Part shown: one piece after another, positions 20,600 through 29,032 of the stretch | Layout of the letters: each line of letters opens with the position of its first letter | How positions within the stretch are numbered: the stretch's first letter is position 1 | Assembly: GCA_011088145.1 (NCBI GenBank) | Contig: JAALKG010000004.1 | Span: 1 to 42,650, forward strand | Direction of reading: 5' to 3' | DNA length: 42,650 bases | DNA from: Cyanobacteria bacterium MH1_Bin12 | Lineage (GTDB): Bacteria > Cyanobacteriota > Cyanobacteriia > Cyanobacteriales > Cyanobacteriaceae | Translations under genes and position numbers: made by a program | The notes under the pieces: generated by a model | The model's input: the letters and a program-made list of their open reading frames with translations, nothing else | What the model was told of the DNA's origin: nothing | The model's database searches: none

Positions 20600-20684
20600 C
20601 TTCTTACCACACTCTGTTTCTGTTTAAAAATTACTTAGGGGTATATTCTATCTTGTTTTAAGTTCTAATTGATGACACGCCCTA
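20379..20684. mobile_element. IS5-type deletion element (MITE-like) with 17-bp perfect terminal repeats
   Basis: Terminal inverted repeats GGGCGTGTCATCAATTA (20381-20397) and its exact complement (20666-20682) bound a 302-bp element. A TA duplication flanks it (20379-20380 and 20683-20684), as for the IS427 group of IS5. Inside is only the N-terminal part of a DUF4096-type transposase; the catalytic domain is missing. It could move only with a transposase supplied in trans. It is inserted at the extreme 3' end of the pentapeptide-repeat gene. Confidence 0.88.
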
Positions 20685-21582
20685 GTTGAAAACCATAACC
20701 ATAATAATCTTTCTGATTAAGAGAATTATTATTTTGTGCTGTAATCATACGATTTACGGTTTCTGGAAAGATTGTCTCAGTCAGACATGAGTTATGTAGA
20801 TTGGTATGAGCTAAATTTGCACCCATTAAGTTTGCTTTTGTGAGGTTAGTTCTATCAAAAACAGCACCATCCAAATTCGCCATTTCTAAATCGGCCTGCT
20901 GTAAATTAGCTCCTCGTAAATCAGCTCCTTCTAAATTTGCACCTCTGAGTCTTGCTTCTCTAAGATTAGCTCCTCGTAAATTAGCGTTAGCCAAATTAGC
21001 ATTACTTAGCCTCGCACCATGTAAATTACTTTCACTTAAATCGCTATTTCTCAAATCTACTCCTTTCATAAAAGAGCGAGCAAAATTGGTTTTGTATGCT
21101 GAACATTTTCTCATATCAGCACCACTTAATCTAGATTCTTGAAAATTGCTCCAATTAAGATTACTATCTCTTAAAGATGAGTCTCTTAGGTTGACACGAT
21201 ATAAACAGGCACCACATAGATTTACTTGTGCTAAATCTGCATGACGAAGATTGGTATGATTTAAGTTCGCTCCACTTAGTTGAGTTTTAACTAATTGCGA
21301 TCGCACCATGAAAGCACCATAAAAATTCGCTTTAGTTAAATCAGCACCATCAAATATAGATTCACTTAACTTTCCATGGGTAAAATTAGACCAATTTAAT
21401 TGTGCGTGACTAAAATTAGACTTGGTTAAAAAAGAACCATTTAAATCCACGCCAATAAGATTCGCACCTTCTAAATCTAATGCTACTAAAACTGAACGAT
21501 ATAACTGTGCTCCTTGTAAGTTTATACCATGGAACTTGCGAATTCCTTGTTCATATAGACGTAAAAATCGACTAGCTTTCAT
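20665..21582 (-). CDS. Pentapeptide-repeat protein, C-terminal end rewritten by an IS element
   Basis: 305 residues. After a short start (MKASRFLRLYEQGIRKF), about 48 tandem A(D/N)LXX-type pentapeptides fill residues ~20-265, as in LSNANLANANLRGANL, predicting a four-sided right-handed beta helix. A polar tail follows. There is no signal peptide. Such proteins are abundant in cyanobacteria, mostly with unknown function. The last codons, encoding GRVIN and the stop, come from the IS inverted repeat. Without the insertion the frame would have read L-E-I-I-stop, so the repeat domain is untouched. Confidence 0.88.
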   Translation of the reverse strand: MKASRFLRLYEQGIRKFHGINLQGAQLYRSVLVALDLEGANLIGVDLNGSFLTKSNFSHAQLNWSNFTHGKLSESIFDGADLTKANFYGAFMVRSQLVKTQLSGANLNHTNLRHADLAQVNLCGACLYRVNLRDSSLRDSNLNWSNFQESRLSGADMRKCSAYKTNFARSFMKGVDLRNSDLSESNLHGARLSNANLANANLRGANLREARLRGANLEGADLRGANLQQADLEMANLDGAVFDRTNLTKANLMGANLAHTNLHNSCLTETIFPETVNRMITAQNNNSLNQKDYYGYGFQLGRVIN

Positions 21583-22114
21583 CTGTTCTTTATCCTCTAT
21601 TTAACTCATACTTAAATGTTTAAATCCTCTAACTTTTTCTTGAGGGTGAATAATCAATATCGTTTATATTTTCTCGTTCTTCTCTTTGTATTTTAATCAT
21701 AAATAATCATCTATGTAGAAGTACCTGTAATTACTCTTAATAAAAATTTTATAATCTTCATTGAGGACTATAATTTATCGGTGTCAAACATCATGTTGGA
21801 ATTGATACTTTCTGAGCTGTTGGAATGGTATTTATCTAAATTAATAAATCAATAAAAGTTAACAAAGAATCAAATATTTTTGAACTAAAATCACCCTAAT
21901 TAGTTTTGATCTTTGGAAATAAATTGTAGATTATTTTTTTTGAAATTCGTATAGAAGCTCGATTACTATTTATATTTTGTAATAATTTTCAATTGTAATA
22001 ATTTGTAGCTAAATATTTAGTTTTAAGTTTGGTTGAGAATGACAATTAATATATAATTAAGTAATGTAAATTAGATTCAGTTCAAGCGTATTAAAATCTG
22101 TTTGCCTTTTCAAT
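21583..22114. other. Intergenic region with a 12-bp direct repeat and a promoter
   Basis: 532 bp between divergent genes. TTGTAATAATTT occurs twice (21977-21988 and 21993-22004), 16 bp apart. A likely promoter for the 53-residue gene is at 22029-22057. The remainder is AT-rich with nothing assignable. Confidence 0.4.
22029..22057 (+). promoter_or_regulatory. Possible sigma-70-type promoter
   Basis: TTGGTT (22029-22034), a 17-base spacer and a perfect TATAAT (22052-22057). The -35 is poor. It would start transcription about 50 bases before ATG 22115. Confidence 0.35.
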
Positions 22115-22276
22115 ATGGATAGAAAAAAAATTGTAGCGATCGTCACAGGTATAATCTCGGTATTATTAGGAGTTATTTATTTAATTGTGGTGTTATTATT
22201 AGACTCCAGAGGTGAAATGATTCCTGCTCCCATTACTGATTTATCGTTGTTAATAAGCTTGTTCACAGTAAATTAA
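22115..22276 (+). CDS. Small single-helix membrane protein, 53 residues
   Basis: ATG 22115 to TAA 22274-22276. The peptide begins MDRKKIVAIVTG, has one hydrophobic helix at about 6-29 and then a segment LDSRGEMIPAPITDL. It resembles a small conserved cyanobacterial protein whose charged start and GEMIPAP segment I recall, but no function is known to me. The Arg/Lys at the N-terminus suggests that end stays in the cytoplasm. A TATAAT box lies 58 bp upstream. It stands 227 bp before the HAD phosphatase gene. Confidence 0.65.
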   Translation: MDRKKIVAIVTGIISVLLGVIYLIVVLLLDSRGEMIPAPITDLSLLISLFTVN

Positions 22277-22503
22277 ATTAATTACAGTTTTTTGATCAAT
22301 ATTCTAGTAACTGTTTATTTGGTGATGACAAAATAGGATTATCAATCGAATAAAGGATCATGATCAATTAAGGATTTTGCCATTGGTTTGGAAAAGTATT
22401 TGAACTATGGTTTTAACAGACTTGAATTTAAGCCCATAGATAGATTCCAACCTTTTGATTATTTGGTTTGATAAGTAATATCAACTGTTAAAAAATTGTT
22501 ATT

Positions 22504-23280
22504 ATGAATCAAGCTACTAAACCAATATCTAATCGTATTGCGATCATTTTTGATTTCGATCGTACTATTATTCCTTGCGATAGTTTTTATGTATTATTAG
22601 AAGATTGTGGAATAGACAAAGATGATTTTTATAAAAACTACGTCAATCCTTTACTTGAAGACGACTGGCAACATTATTTAGCAAGAAGTTATGGTTTAGT
22701 CAAAGAGTCTAACGGAAGAAAAACAAATAAAATTACTAAAAGTACCTTAACTGACTTAGGTAAAAAGATTCAATTGTGTAAAGGTGTAGAGAGAATGTTC
22801 GATCGTCTAGAACAAAAAATGACCCAAATTGATCAAGATATTGAACTAGAATTTTACTTAATGTCAGGTGGTTTTGTTGATATTGCCCGTAGTACGAGCA
22901 TTGCTAAATATTTTAAAGGTATGTGGGGATGCGAACTTCACTACAATGAAAATGAAAAAGATTTAATTTATCATTACCGAGATATACCTCCAGAAGAAAT
23001 TCGCATTCCAATTAATCAGGTGATTGATGTTGCTGATTGTACATCAGATATTCCCTGTTTTACAGTGATGAATCAATATGGTGGTATTGCTCTTGGGGTT
23101 CACCCTGAAGATAAAACTGGAGACCAATGGAAACATGCAGACGAAATTACTTCTAATCAAAAATTAACGAACTTAGTCCCTGCTAACTATCAAGAGAATT
23201 CTGAAACTATGAATTCAATCTGTTTGGCCATGGAATCTATTGCGCAAAAAATTAATTTAAGTAAACATCAGTGTTGGTAA
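22504..23280 (+). CDS. HAD-superfamily phosphatase-like protein
   Basis: 258 residues. Motif I is IIFDFDRT with nucleophile Asp17 and acid/base Asp19. Motif II-like LMSGGF lies near residue 120. The acidic motif IV reads IDVADCTSDIPCF near 177-190, where the more usual sequence is GDG..SD, so one acidic position is shifted or lost. The helical cap lies between about 25 and 110. No signal peptide or membrane segment is present, so it should be a cytosolic phosphatase on a small molecule. The substrate cannot be named. It stands 111 bp before gatB. Confidence 0.78.
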   Translation: MNQATKPISNRIAIIFDFDRTIIPCDSFYVLLEDCGIDKDDFYKNYVNPLLEDDWQHYLARSYGLVKESNGRKTNKITKSTLTDLGKKIQLCKGVERMFDRLEQKMTQIDQDIELEFYLMSGGFVDIARSTSIAKYFKGMWGCELHYNENEKDLIYHYRDIPPEEIRIPINQVIDVADCTSDIPCFTVMNQYGGIALGVHPEDKTGDQWKHADEITSNQKLTNLVPANYQENSETMNSICLAMESIAQKINLSKHQCW

Positions 23281-23391
23281 ATAGCAAATAGTTCCGATGG
23301 CACAACGCCATGGAAAGCATGATCGGCAATTCAAGTTACAATAAATTGAGAATGCGAGATTAGAAATTATTATTAGTTAAATAACAGATAT

Positions 23392-24876
23392 ATGGCTACA
23401 GCTACTCAAACCAAATACGAAGCAGTTATTGGTTTAGAAACTCATTGTCAACTCAATACCAATACGAAGATTTTTTGCAACTGTTCCACTAATTTTGATA
23501 GTCCTCCTAATACCAATATCTGTCCTGTTTGTTTAGGACATCCTGGAGTTTTGCCTGTTTTAAATCAAGAAGTATTGAACTCCGCTATTAAGATGGGTTT
23601 GGCTTTAAACGGACAAATTACTCGTTATAGTAAATTCGATCGCAAACAGTATTTTTATGCTGACTTGCCCAAAAACTACCAAATTTCCCAATTCGATTTA
23701 CCCATCGTTGAACACGGTAAATTAGATATTGAAATACTGGATAAAAAAACCAAAGAAGTAACGAAAAAAACGATTGGTGTTACTCGTCTGCACATGGAAG
23801 AAGATGCGGGTAAACTAGTTCATGCAGGTAGTGACAGATTAGCAGGCTCAACTCATTCTTTAGTTGACTTTAACCGCACGGGCGTACCGTTATTAGAAAT
23901 AGTCTCTGAGCCTAATTTGCGTAGCGGACAAGAAGCCGCCGAATATGCTCAACAACTACGCCGTATTGTCCGTTATTTAGATATTGGTGACGGTAATATG
24001 CAAGAAGGTTCATTACGTTGTGATGTCAATATTTCTGTTCGTCCTGAAGGTCAAGAAGAATTTGGCGTGAAGGTCGAAATCAAGAATATGAACTCTTTCA
24101 GTGCTATCCAAAAAGCGATCGAATATGAGATTGAAAGACAAATAGAAGCGATTAATAATGATGATGAAATATTTCAAGAAACCCGTTTATGGGATGAAAG
24201 TAGTCAAAAAACCTTCAGTATGAGACAAAAAGAAGGTTCGAGTGATTATCGTTATTTTCCTGAACCTGATTTACCTCCTTTAGTAATTAGTGATGCTCAA
24301 CTAGAACAGATGGGTAAAACTTTACCTGAGTTACCAGCCCAAAAATTGACTCGTTATATCGAAGAATTTGGTCTTTCTGCTTATGATGCTACTGTATTAA
24401 GTGACGATCGAGATGTGGCAATTTATTTTGAAACAGTTGTAGCAGGTAGTGTTACAGCTAAAAATGCAGCTAACTGGGTAACTCAAGATATAGCAGCTTA
24501 TCTGAATAGTAATCCTGATCTGAATATTAATCAGATTGCTTTAAAGCCCGAAATGTTATCGGAATTGATTGCTTTAATTGAAAAAGGTACTATAAGCGGT
24601 AAAATTGCCAAGGAAATCTTGCCTGAGTTGTTAGAAAAAGGTGGCTCACCCAAAGCGATTGTCGAAAGTCGAGGCTTAATGGCAATTACTAATCCTGATG
24701 AATTAGGTGCGATTATCGATCGAATCTTAGAAGCAAATCCTGATAAGTTAGAACTATATCGTGGTGGTAAGAAAAAATTACAGGGCTTTTTTGTGGGACA
24801 AATTATGAAAGAAACTGGTGGTAAAGCGGATCCTAAATTAGCGAATAAGATTTTGAACCAAAAATTGAACGGTTGA
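23392..24876 (+). CDS. gatB: Asp-tRNA(Asn)/Glu-tRNA(Gln) amidotransferase subunit B
   Basis: 494 residues of full length. GLETHCQLNT opens the cradle domain. Four Cys in CNCSTNFDSPPNTNICPVC (about 29-47) form the usual zinc site. HMEEDAGKLVH, DFNRTGVPLLEIVSEP and GNMQEGSLRCDVNIS are the conserved kinase/transamidation motifs. The C-terminal YqeY-like domain (about 350-494) binds tRNA. With GatA and GatC it converts misacylated Glu-tRNA(Gln) and Asp-tRNA(Asn). GatA and GatC are not in the window. It ends in TGA, showing that TGA is a normal stop here. Confidence 0.97.
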   Translation: MATATQTKYEAVIGLETHCQLNTNTKIFCNCSTNFDSPPNTNICPVCLGHPGVLPVLNQEVLNSAIKMGLALNGQITRYSKFDRKQYFYADLPKNYQISQFDLPIVEHGKLDIEILDKKTKEVTKKTIGVTRLHMEEDAGKLVHAGSDRLAGSTHSLVDFNRTGVPLLEIVSEPNLRSGQEAAEYAQQLRRIVRYLDIGDGNMQEGSLRCDVNISVRPEGQEEFGVKVEIKNMNSFSAIQKAIEYEIERQIEAINNDDEIFQETRLWDESSQKTFSMRQKEGSSDYRYFPEPDLPPLVISDAQLEQMGKTLPELPAQKLTRYIEEFGLSAYDATVLSDDRDVAIYFETVVAGSVTAKNAANWVTQDIAAYLNSNPDLNINQIALKPEMLSELIALIEKGTISGKIAKEILPELLEKGGSPKAIVESRGLMAITNPDELGAIIDRILEANPDKLELYRGGKKKLQGFFVGQIMKETGGKADPKLANKILNQKLNG

Positions 24877-24950
24877 TTCTTTTTTATTACCATCAAATCA
24901 TTTTCATGATTTCAAAACATAATAACAAGGGGAAAAACACCACTTTAGAA

Positions 24951-24990
24951 AAAGAAAAACAAGCTCTGCGAGAAATAATAGCAGAGCTTG
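24951..24990 (-). terminator. Intrinsic terminator, minus strand
   Basis: CAAGCTCTGC (24960-24969) and GCAGAGCTTG (24981-24990) form a perfect 10-bp stem with an 11-base loop. On the minus strand it continues into TTTTTCTTT. It probably ends the TPR-gene transcript 277 bp after that gene's stop; the stem could also serve gatB. Confidence 0.65.
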
Positions 24991-25092
24991 AGAAGTTTTG
25001 GAAGTGAAATGCTCGAGTTACGTTACAAGGTATTTTCTATTGAAAGTAATCAAAAGACGGTTATTTGATATATAGCTATTCCCGTGTAAATG

Positions 25093-25197
25093 AGGTACAA
25101 ATAGCTCAGATTAAAACCCCCTAAATCCTCACCCAGTCTGTCAGGATCTGCCCTTATCAAGATGAGACTAGGGGACTTACAAGTCTAACCTGTACCT
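25093..25197. repeat. Nested inverted repeats, possible decayed interspersed element
   Basis: AGGTACA (25093-25099) pairs with TGTACCT (25191-25197). Inside it CCCCTA (25118-25123) pairs with TAGGGG (25169-25174), and GACTT-AC-AAGTC (25174-25185) forms a further stem that partly overlaps. The stretch is richer in C and G than its surroundings. The ACCCCCTAAATCC...GGGGACTT pattern recalls CCCCCTAAA-type palindromic repeats seen between cyanobacterial genes, so I read it as a worn copy; a structured RNA is the alternative. Confidence 0.4.
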
Positions 25198-25267
25198 GAT
25201 GACTATGATAAACGCTATATCTAAAAAGAAAATAAAGGTAACAGAAGATCAAATATTTTTGAAATAA

Positions 25268-26923
25268 TTACAAAACAATATCAGCGTATTGCCATGCTTG
25301 TTCATATTGTTTGTTGACAGTTTTTGCTTCGGTCATTTTCCCTTGTCGTTGTAGACTTTGAGCTAATCCATGTAAAGACCAACCATTATTAGGATAGATT
25401 TCTAAGTCCTTTCTAAAAGCTTGTTCAGCTTGTTTTGGACGATCGCTTTCTAGGAAAACTCGACCTAATAAGTTGTGGGTAGGAGAATACCAATCGGGTG
25501 GTTCAGTATAAATTAAATTATCTTCTAAATTAGTTGCTTTTTGCAAGTGATTGATGGCGGTGGTATAATCTCGATCGAAATTAGCGATCGAACCTGCTAA
25601 CACTTCATCGGCAATTTTTAATACACTCGCAGTAGAATTAAAGTCCCAAATTTTTAATTCTTGTAAACTCGAATCATTCATCAAAGCTTGTAGTCTAACT
25701 AACTCTTGAGTTGCTTGATCTTTTTTACCTTGATGAATAAAAGCCATTCCTCTGGCATAATGCCAAACACCGTTGGGATATTTCAAATCGGCTGGAGGAG
25801 GGGAAGTTTCTAGAATTTGTTGCCATTTTTCAAAGCGAATTTCAGTAAATAAGGGTATCACAGAAAAATGTTGCAATGCACCAGCAAAATCAGGATTTCT
25901 GATCAAATCTTGATTAACATCAGCAGTGCTTTCAGCGGCATCCATGGCAATTTCACTTTGTCCTGTCATCAATGCTGAAAACCACAGAAAATGGTAGTTA
26001 TGAGGTACATAAGCGAATTTGTAAATACTATCTGGATGAGAAGAAGCTAGATATTTACGGTCAGCTTCGATCGCTTTTTCGTTAGCAATTACAGCATCTT
26101 CATAACGCCCTACACGAATATAAATGTGAGAAGGCATATGCTCTAAATGTCCTGAACCAGGAATCAAATCCCGCAAAGTATCAGCAGCTTTGACTGCTGC
26201 TAAAGGACGTTCTTTTTCCATGGCATGAATATAAAGATGATTCGCCCCTGGATGTTTCGGGCTTCTCTTGATCACCGATTCTAAGGTATCCACAATGGTC
26301 TTTGCTTCTGCTTTTAATTCGCCATTAGTCTGCCAATAATCCCAAGGCATAGTATCCATTAAGGCTTCGGCGTATAAAGTGGCAGCATCCACATCATCGG
26401 GATAGTCTCGGGCAACTTTAGCCATTGCTTGGGCATAGGCTAAATCTAAATTTGAACGATCTTCTCATGGTTTGGGAGAATAACGCTGAGCTAAAGCTTG
26501 AATATAAGCCTGTTCTTTTTTCGATCCTTTTTTACTAATTGCGATCGCTTTTTGAGTTGCTTGCCAAGCTGGAGATACTTGCTCTTCACCCATCGGTGCA
26601 TTAATATTAGGTCCTAGAATATAGGCTAATCCCCAATGACACATGACACAATTGGGATCCACTTCAGTGGCAGTTTTAAAGACACGAGCAGCTTCGGCAT
26701 GATTAAAACCATAAGTTAGGGTTAAACCTTGGTCAAAATATTTTTGAGCTAAATCAGATTTGCTAGAAATCGCAAAATGATAGTTACCAAGATTTTCTTT
26801 TAAGTTAACTTTTTCTTGAGCAAATAACGCTACTTTGGAGTTATTGACAATCAAGGGGAAGACAAATATTAAAACTAGACTTAAGATAAAGCCAGCTAAT
26901 ATTTTTGTTAATCTACTATACAT
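25268..26923 (-). pseudogene. Secreted tetratricopeptide-repeat protein gene with one in-frame TGA
   Basis: One 552-codon frame from ATG 26923 to the stop at 25268-25270, broken only by TGA at 26467-26465 (codon 153). Similarity continues directly after the stop (EDRSNLDLAYAQAMAKVARDYPDD), with no frameshift. Codons 1-36 encode a signal peptide or membrane anchor (basic start, hydrophobic 8-26, LFAQE). TPR-like helical repeats cover most of the rest; the C-terminal part holds LLGRVFLESDRPKQAEQAFRKDL. Cys92-x-x-Cys95-His96 in NCVMCHWGLAYILGPNINAPM has the form of a c-heme site. The first fragment (152 residues) could be made; the second has no good independent start. Confidence 0.82.
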
Positions 26924-27074
26924 TTTTCTGCTCTTTATTTTCCATGGTAATAAAGTTATTGATTGTTCTGGTTGAATATGTAAAAAAATGTCAAAAATTT
27001 AATTTATGTAAACTCTTTATTTTCTTAACTGTGCTTGCCATAAAATTTAACTGTAGAATTTAAAAACTTAGAAT

Positions 27075-27431
27075 ATGTCCAGAATTGAAAAAGACAAAGA
27101 ACGAGAACAGCGTATTGATTATGAAATTGTTGTAGATGCTTATAATGAGGAAGAAAGAGCAATGGGTTGGTATTATTATCTTGATGATAATATCAGTTTT
27201 CCCTTTCAGGCTAAATGGCTTAGTGGTAAAAAACCTGAAGGACGAGATGTTAAAGTTTTGGGTATATCTTCAGCAGAAGATTGTGAGCATAATATGTTTG
27301 TTGAAGTTGAATACGATGATGATGTTTTCTCTGCTCGTTTGAGCGATATTGAACCCTTGGAAGTTGATGAAAAAACAATACAAGCGATCGCAGATTGGAA
27401 ATATTGGTCAGACAGGGGTTATGAATTTTAA
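27075..27431 (+). CDS. ccbP: CcbP-like calcium-binding protein
   Basis: 118 residues, strongly acidic. The start MSRIEKDKEREQRIDYEIVVDAY, the centre GWYYYLDDNISFPFQAKW and the end WKYWSDRGYEF match the cyanobacterial CcbP family as I remember it. CcbP of heterocyst-forming Anabaena binds Ca2+ through acidic surface residues and affects heterocyst development. This organism need not be heterocystous, so a general Ca2+-buffering role is likelier. No membrane segment or signal peptide. It lies 82 bp before a DUF1186 gene on the same strand; whether they are co-transcribed is not known. Confidence 0.8.
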   Translation: MSRIEKDKEREQRIDYEIVVDAYNEEERAMGWYYYLDDNISFPFQAKWLSGKKPEGRDVKVLGISSAEDCEHNMFVEVEYDDDVFSARLSDIEPLEVDEKTIQAIADWKYWSDRGYEF

Positions 27432-27513
27432 AATAATTAAATAAGTAAACAAGCGTCAATAATTTGTCATAACTAAACTCTATCAACCTTCATATAATAA
27501 ACTCATCATTGAA

Positions 27514-28416
27514 ATGGAATTAACTCAAATACTCTCCGAATTAGAAAACTATACCGAAAAATTTCCTCGTCTTGCCCTTGAAGAAGCAATTGAAAAACAA
27601 GAAGAAATAACACCCCTATTATTGGAAAATATAACAAAATGGAAGGATAACTTAGAAGAATTATTGGAATTACCTGAGTATTTTTTACATATATATTCTT
27701 TCTTTTTACTAGCACAATTCAGGGAGACAAAAGCATATCCTCTCATCATCGATTTTTTCTCAGTACCAGGAGAGATTACCTTAGATATCACGGGAGACTT
27801 CGTCACCGAGGATTTAGCGAGAGTACTTGCAAGTGTTAGTGGTGGCAATATTGAACCTGTCAAAATACTTATAGAAAATCCACAAGTTAATAGATATGTC
27901 AGAAGTTCTGCCCTGCAATCTTTATTAATTTTATTCGTTGAAGATGTTATTTCTAGAGAAGTGATTATTGATTATTTTAAAGAACTTTTCTCAATCAAAC
28001 TAGACGAAAAAGACTTAGATATTTGGACACACTTAGTTATTTCCAGTGGCGACATATATCCCCTTGAACTGAAAGAAGATATCCATCGAGTTTTTGCAGA
28101 AGATTTAATAGATTCATCTTTTATCAGTCTCAAAAATATTGATTCTGTTATTGAACAAGGTAAAGATGTTGTTTTGAATGAACTTCGTCAAAATTCACAC
28201 CATCATTTTGTTAAAGATGTCATTGCGGAAATGGAATGGTGGGCTTGTTTTAAAACAGGAACAGAAACTCAAAAACAAGTAATCAGAAAACCTAAAGCCA
28301 TTGGATTAGGAAAATCTGGATTTTCCTCTACAAATAAATCTAATAGTTCTAAAAAGAAAAATAAGACAAAAATGCAAAAGAAATCACGTCAAAAAAATCG
28401 CTCTAAAAAAAAATAA
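27514..28416 (+). CDS. DUF1186-family protein with a lysine-rich tail
   Basis: 300 residues. The N-terminal ~255 residues form a HEAT-like all-helical array (LEDNLEELLELPEYFLHIYSFFL-type acidic helices, then ETKAYPLIIDFFSVPGE), as expected for DUF1186. Many relatives end in a zinc-binding SEC-C motif. Here no Cys cluster is present: the last ~40 residues are almost only Lys, Ser, Asn, Gln and Arg (for example SSKKKNKTKMQKKSRQKN), which could bind nucleic acid. Function is unknown. It is 54 bp before the DUF6155 gene. Confidence 0.72.
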   Translation: MELTQILSELENYTEKFPRLALEEAIEKQEEITPLLLENITKWKDNLEELLELPEYFLHIYSFFLLAQFRETKAYPLIIDFFSVPGEITLDITGDFVTEDLARVLASVSGGNIEPVKILIENPQVNRYVRSSALQSLLILFVEDVISREVIIDYFKELFSIKLDEKDLDIWTHLVISSGDIYPLELKEDIHRVFAEDLIDSSFISLKNIDSVIEQGKDVVLNELRQNSHHHFVKDVIAEMEWWACFKTGTETQKQVIRKPKAIGLGKSGFSSTNKSNSSKKKNKTKMQKKSRQKNRSKKK

Positions 28417-28470
28417 TGTAAGTACATAATCACATCAAAAGCAAAAGATAATAGTAATCAATTTGAATAG

Positions 28471-29004
28471 ATGAGTAAAGTGAATTGGACACAGATAAAA
28501 AAAGGATTACAACAAAAAACTAAAGAGGATTTGCTCAAAGAAATATCAACTCTTTATCAAAACTTTCCTCAAGTTAAAGAATATTATCAAGTACAGACAA
28601 GTGGAGTTGTTGAAATACTAGATAAATACAGAAATATTGTTGAAAAAGAATTTATTCACGGAAAAACTAGAGGACTACCTAAAGCTAGATTTAATGTAGC
28701 CAAAAAAGCAGTTTCAGACTTTAAAAAGTTAACAAAAGATCCTGATTTGATAGCTGATCTAATGTTAACTTTTGTCGAAAGTATTTCACAGTTCAACTCA
28801 GATTTTTCACCAGATGTTGAGAAGTTTTATGTGATTCCCGAAGATATGTTTGAAAAAGTATTGATACTTTTAAAAGAAAACAATTTACTTGCTAAATATC
28901 AACTAAGAGCATCTGAAATTGTTTGTAATGCTATGGATGGATGGGGACATTTTGATCAATTAAAAGAATACTATGAAGATTTTTATGGAACATTTATTAG
29001 ATAA
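28471..29004 (+). CDS. DUF6155-family protein
   Basis: 177 residues, soluble, helical and Lys-rich. The start MSKVNWTQIKKGLQQKTKEDLLKEIS followed by LYQNFPQVKEYYQ matches the DUF6155 pattern as I recall it (short Lys-rich opening, then L(Y)..N..VKEY). The C-terminal part ends in GWGHFDQLKEYYEDFYG. No catalytic motif is visible and no function is known. It sits 28 bp before the Dam-type methylase and probably shares its transcript. Confidence 0.65.
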   Translation: MSKVNWTQIKKGLQQKTKEDLLKEISTLYQNFPQVKEYYQVQTSGVVEILDKYRNIVEKEFIHGKTRGLPKARFNVAKKAVSDFKKLTKDPDLIADLMLTFVESISQFNSDFSPDVEKFYVIPEDMFEKVLILLKENNLLAKYQLRASEIVCNAMDGWGHFDQLKEYYEDFYGTFIR

Positions 29005-29032
29005 TATTATGGCTATCAAATAATCAATAAAA

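Larger units (their letters stand above)
24877..25267. other. Intergenic region with terminator and structured element
   Basis: 391 bp between convergent gatB and the TPR gene. It contains the minus-strand terminator at 24951-24990, overlapped on the plus strand by a 33-codon frame (24906-25007, starting MISKHNNKGK) that I do not call as a gene. A GC-richer structured stretch lies at 25093-25197. Confidence 0.5.

Noticed and set aside
24906-25007. 33-codon frame starting MISKHNNKGK, amphipathic
   Set aside because: It overlaps a perfect terminator stem, has no Shine-Dalgarno site and no recognisable relatives.
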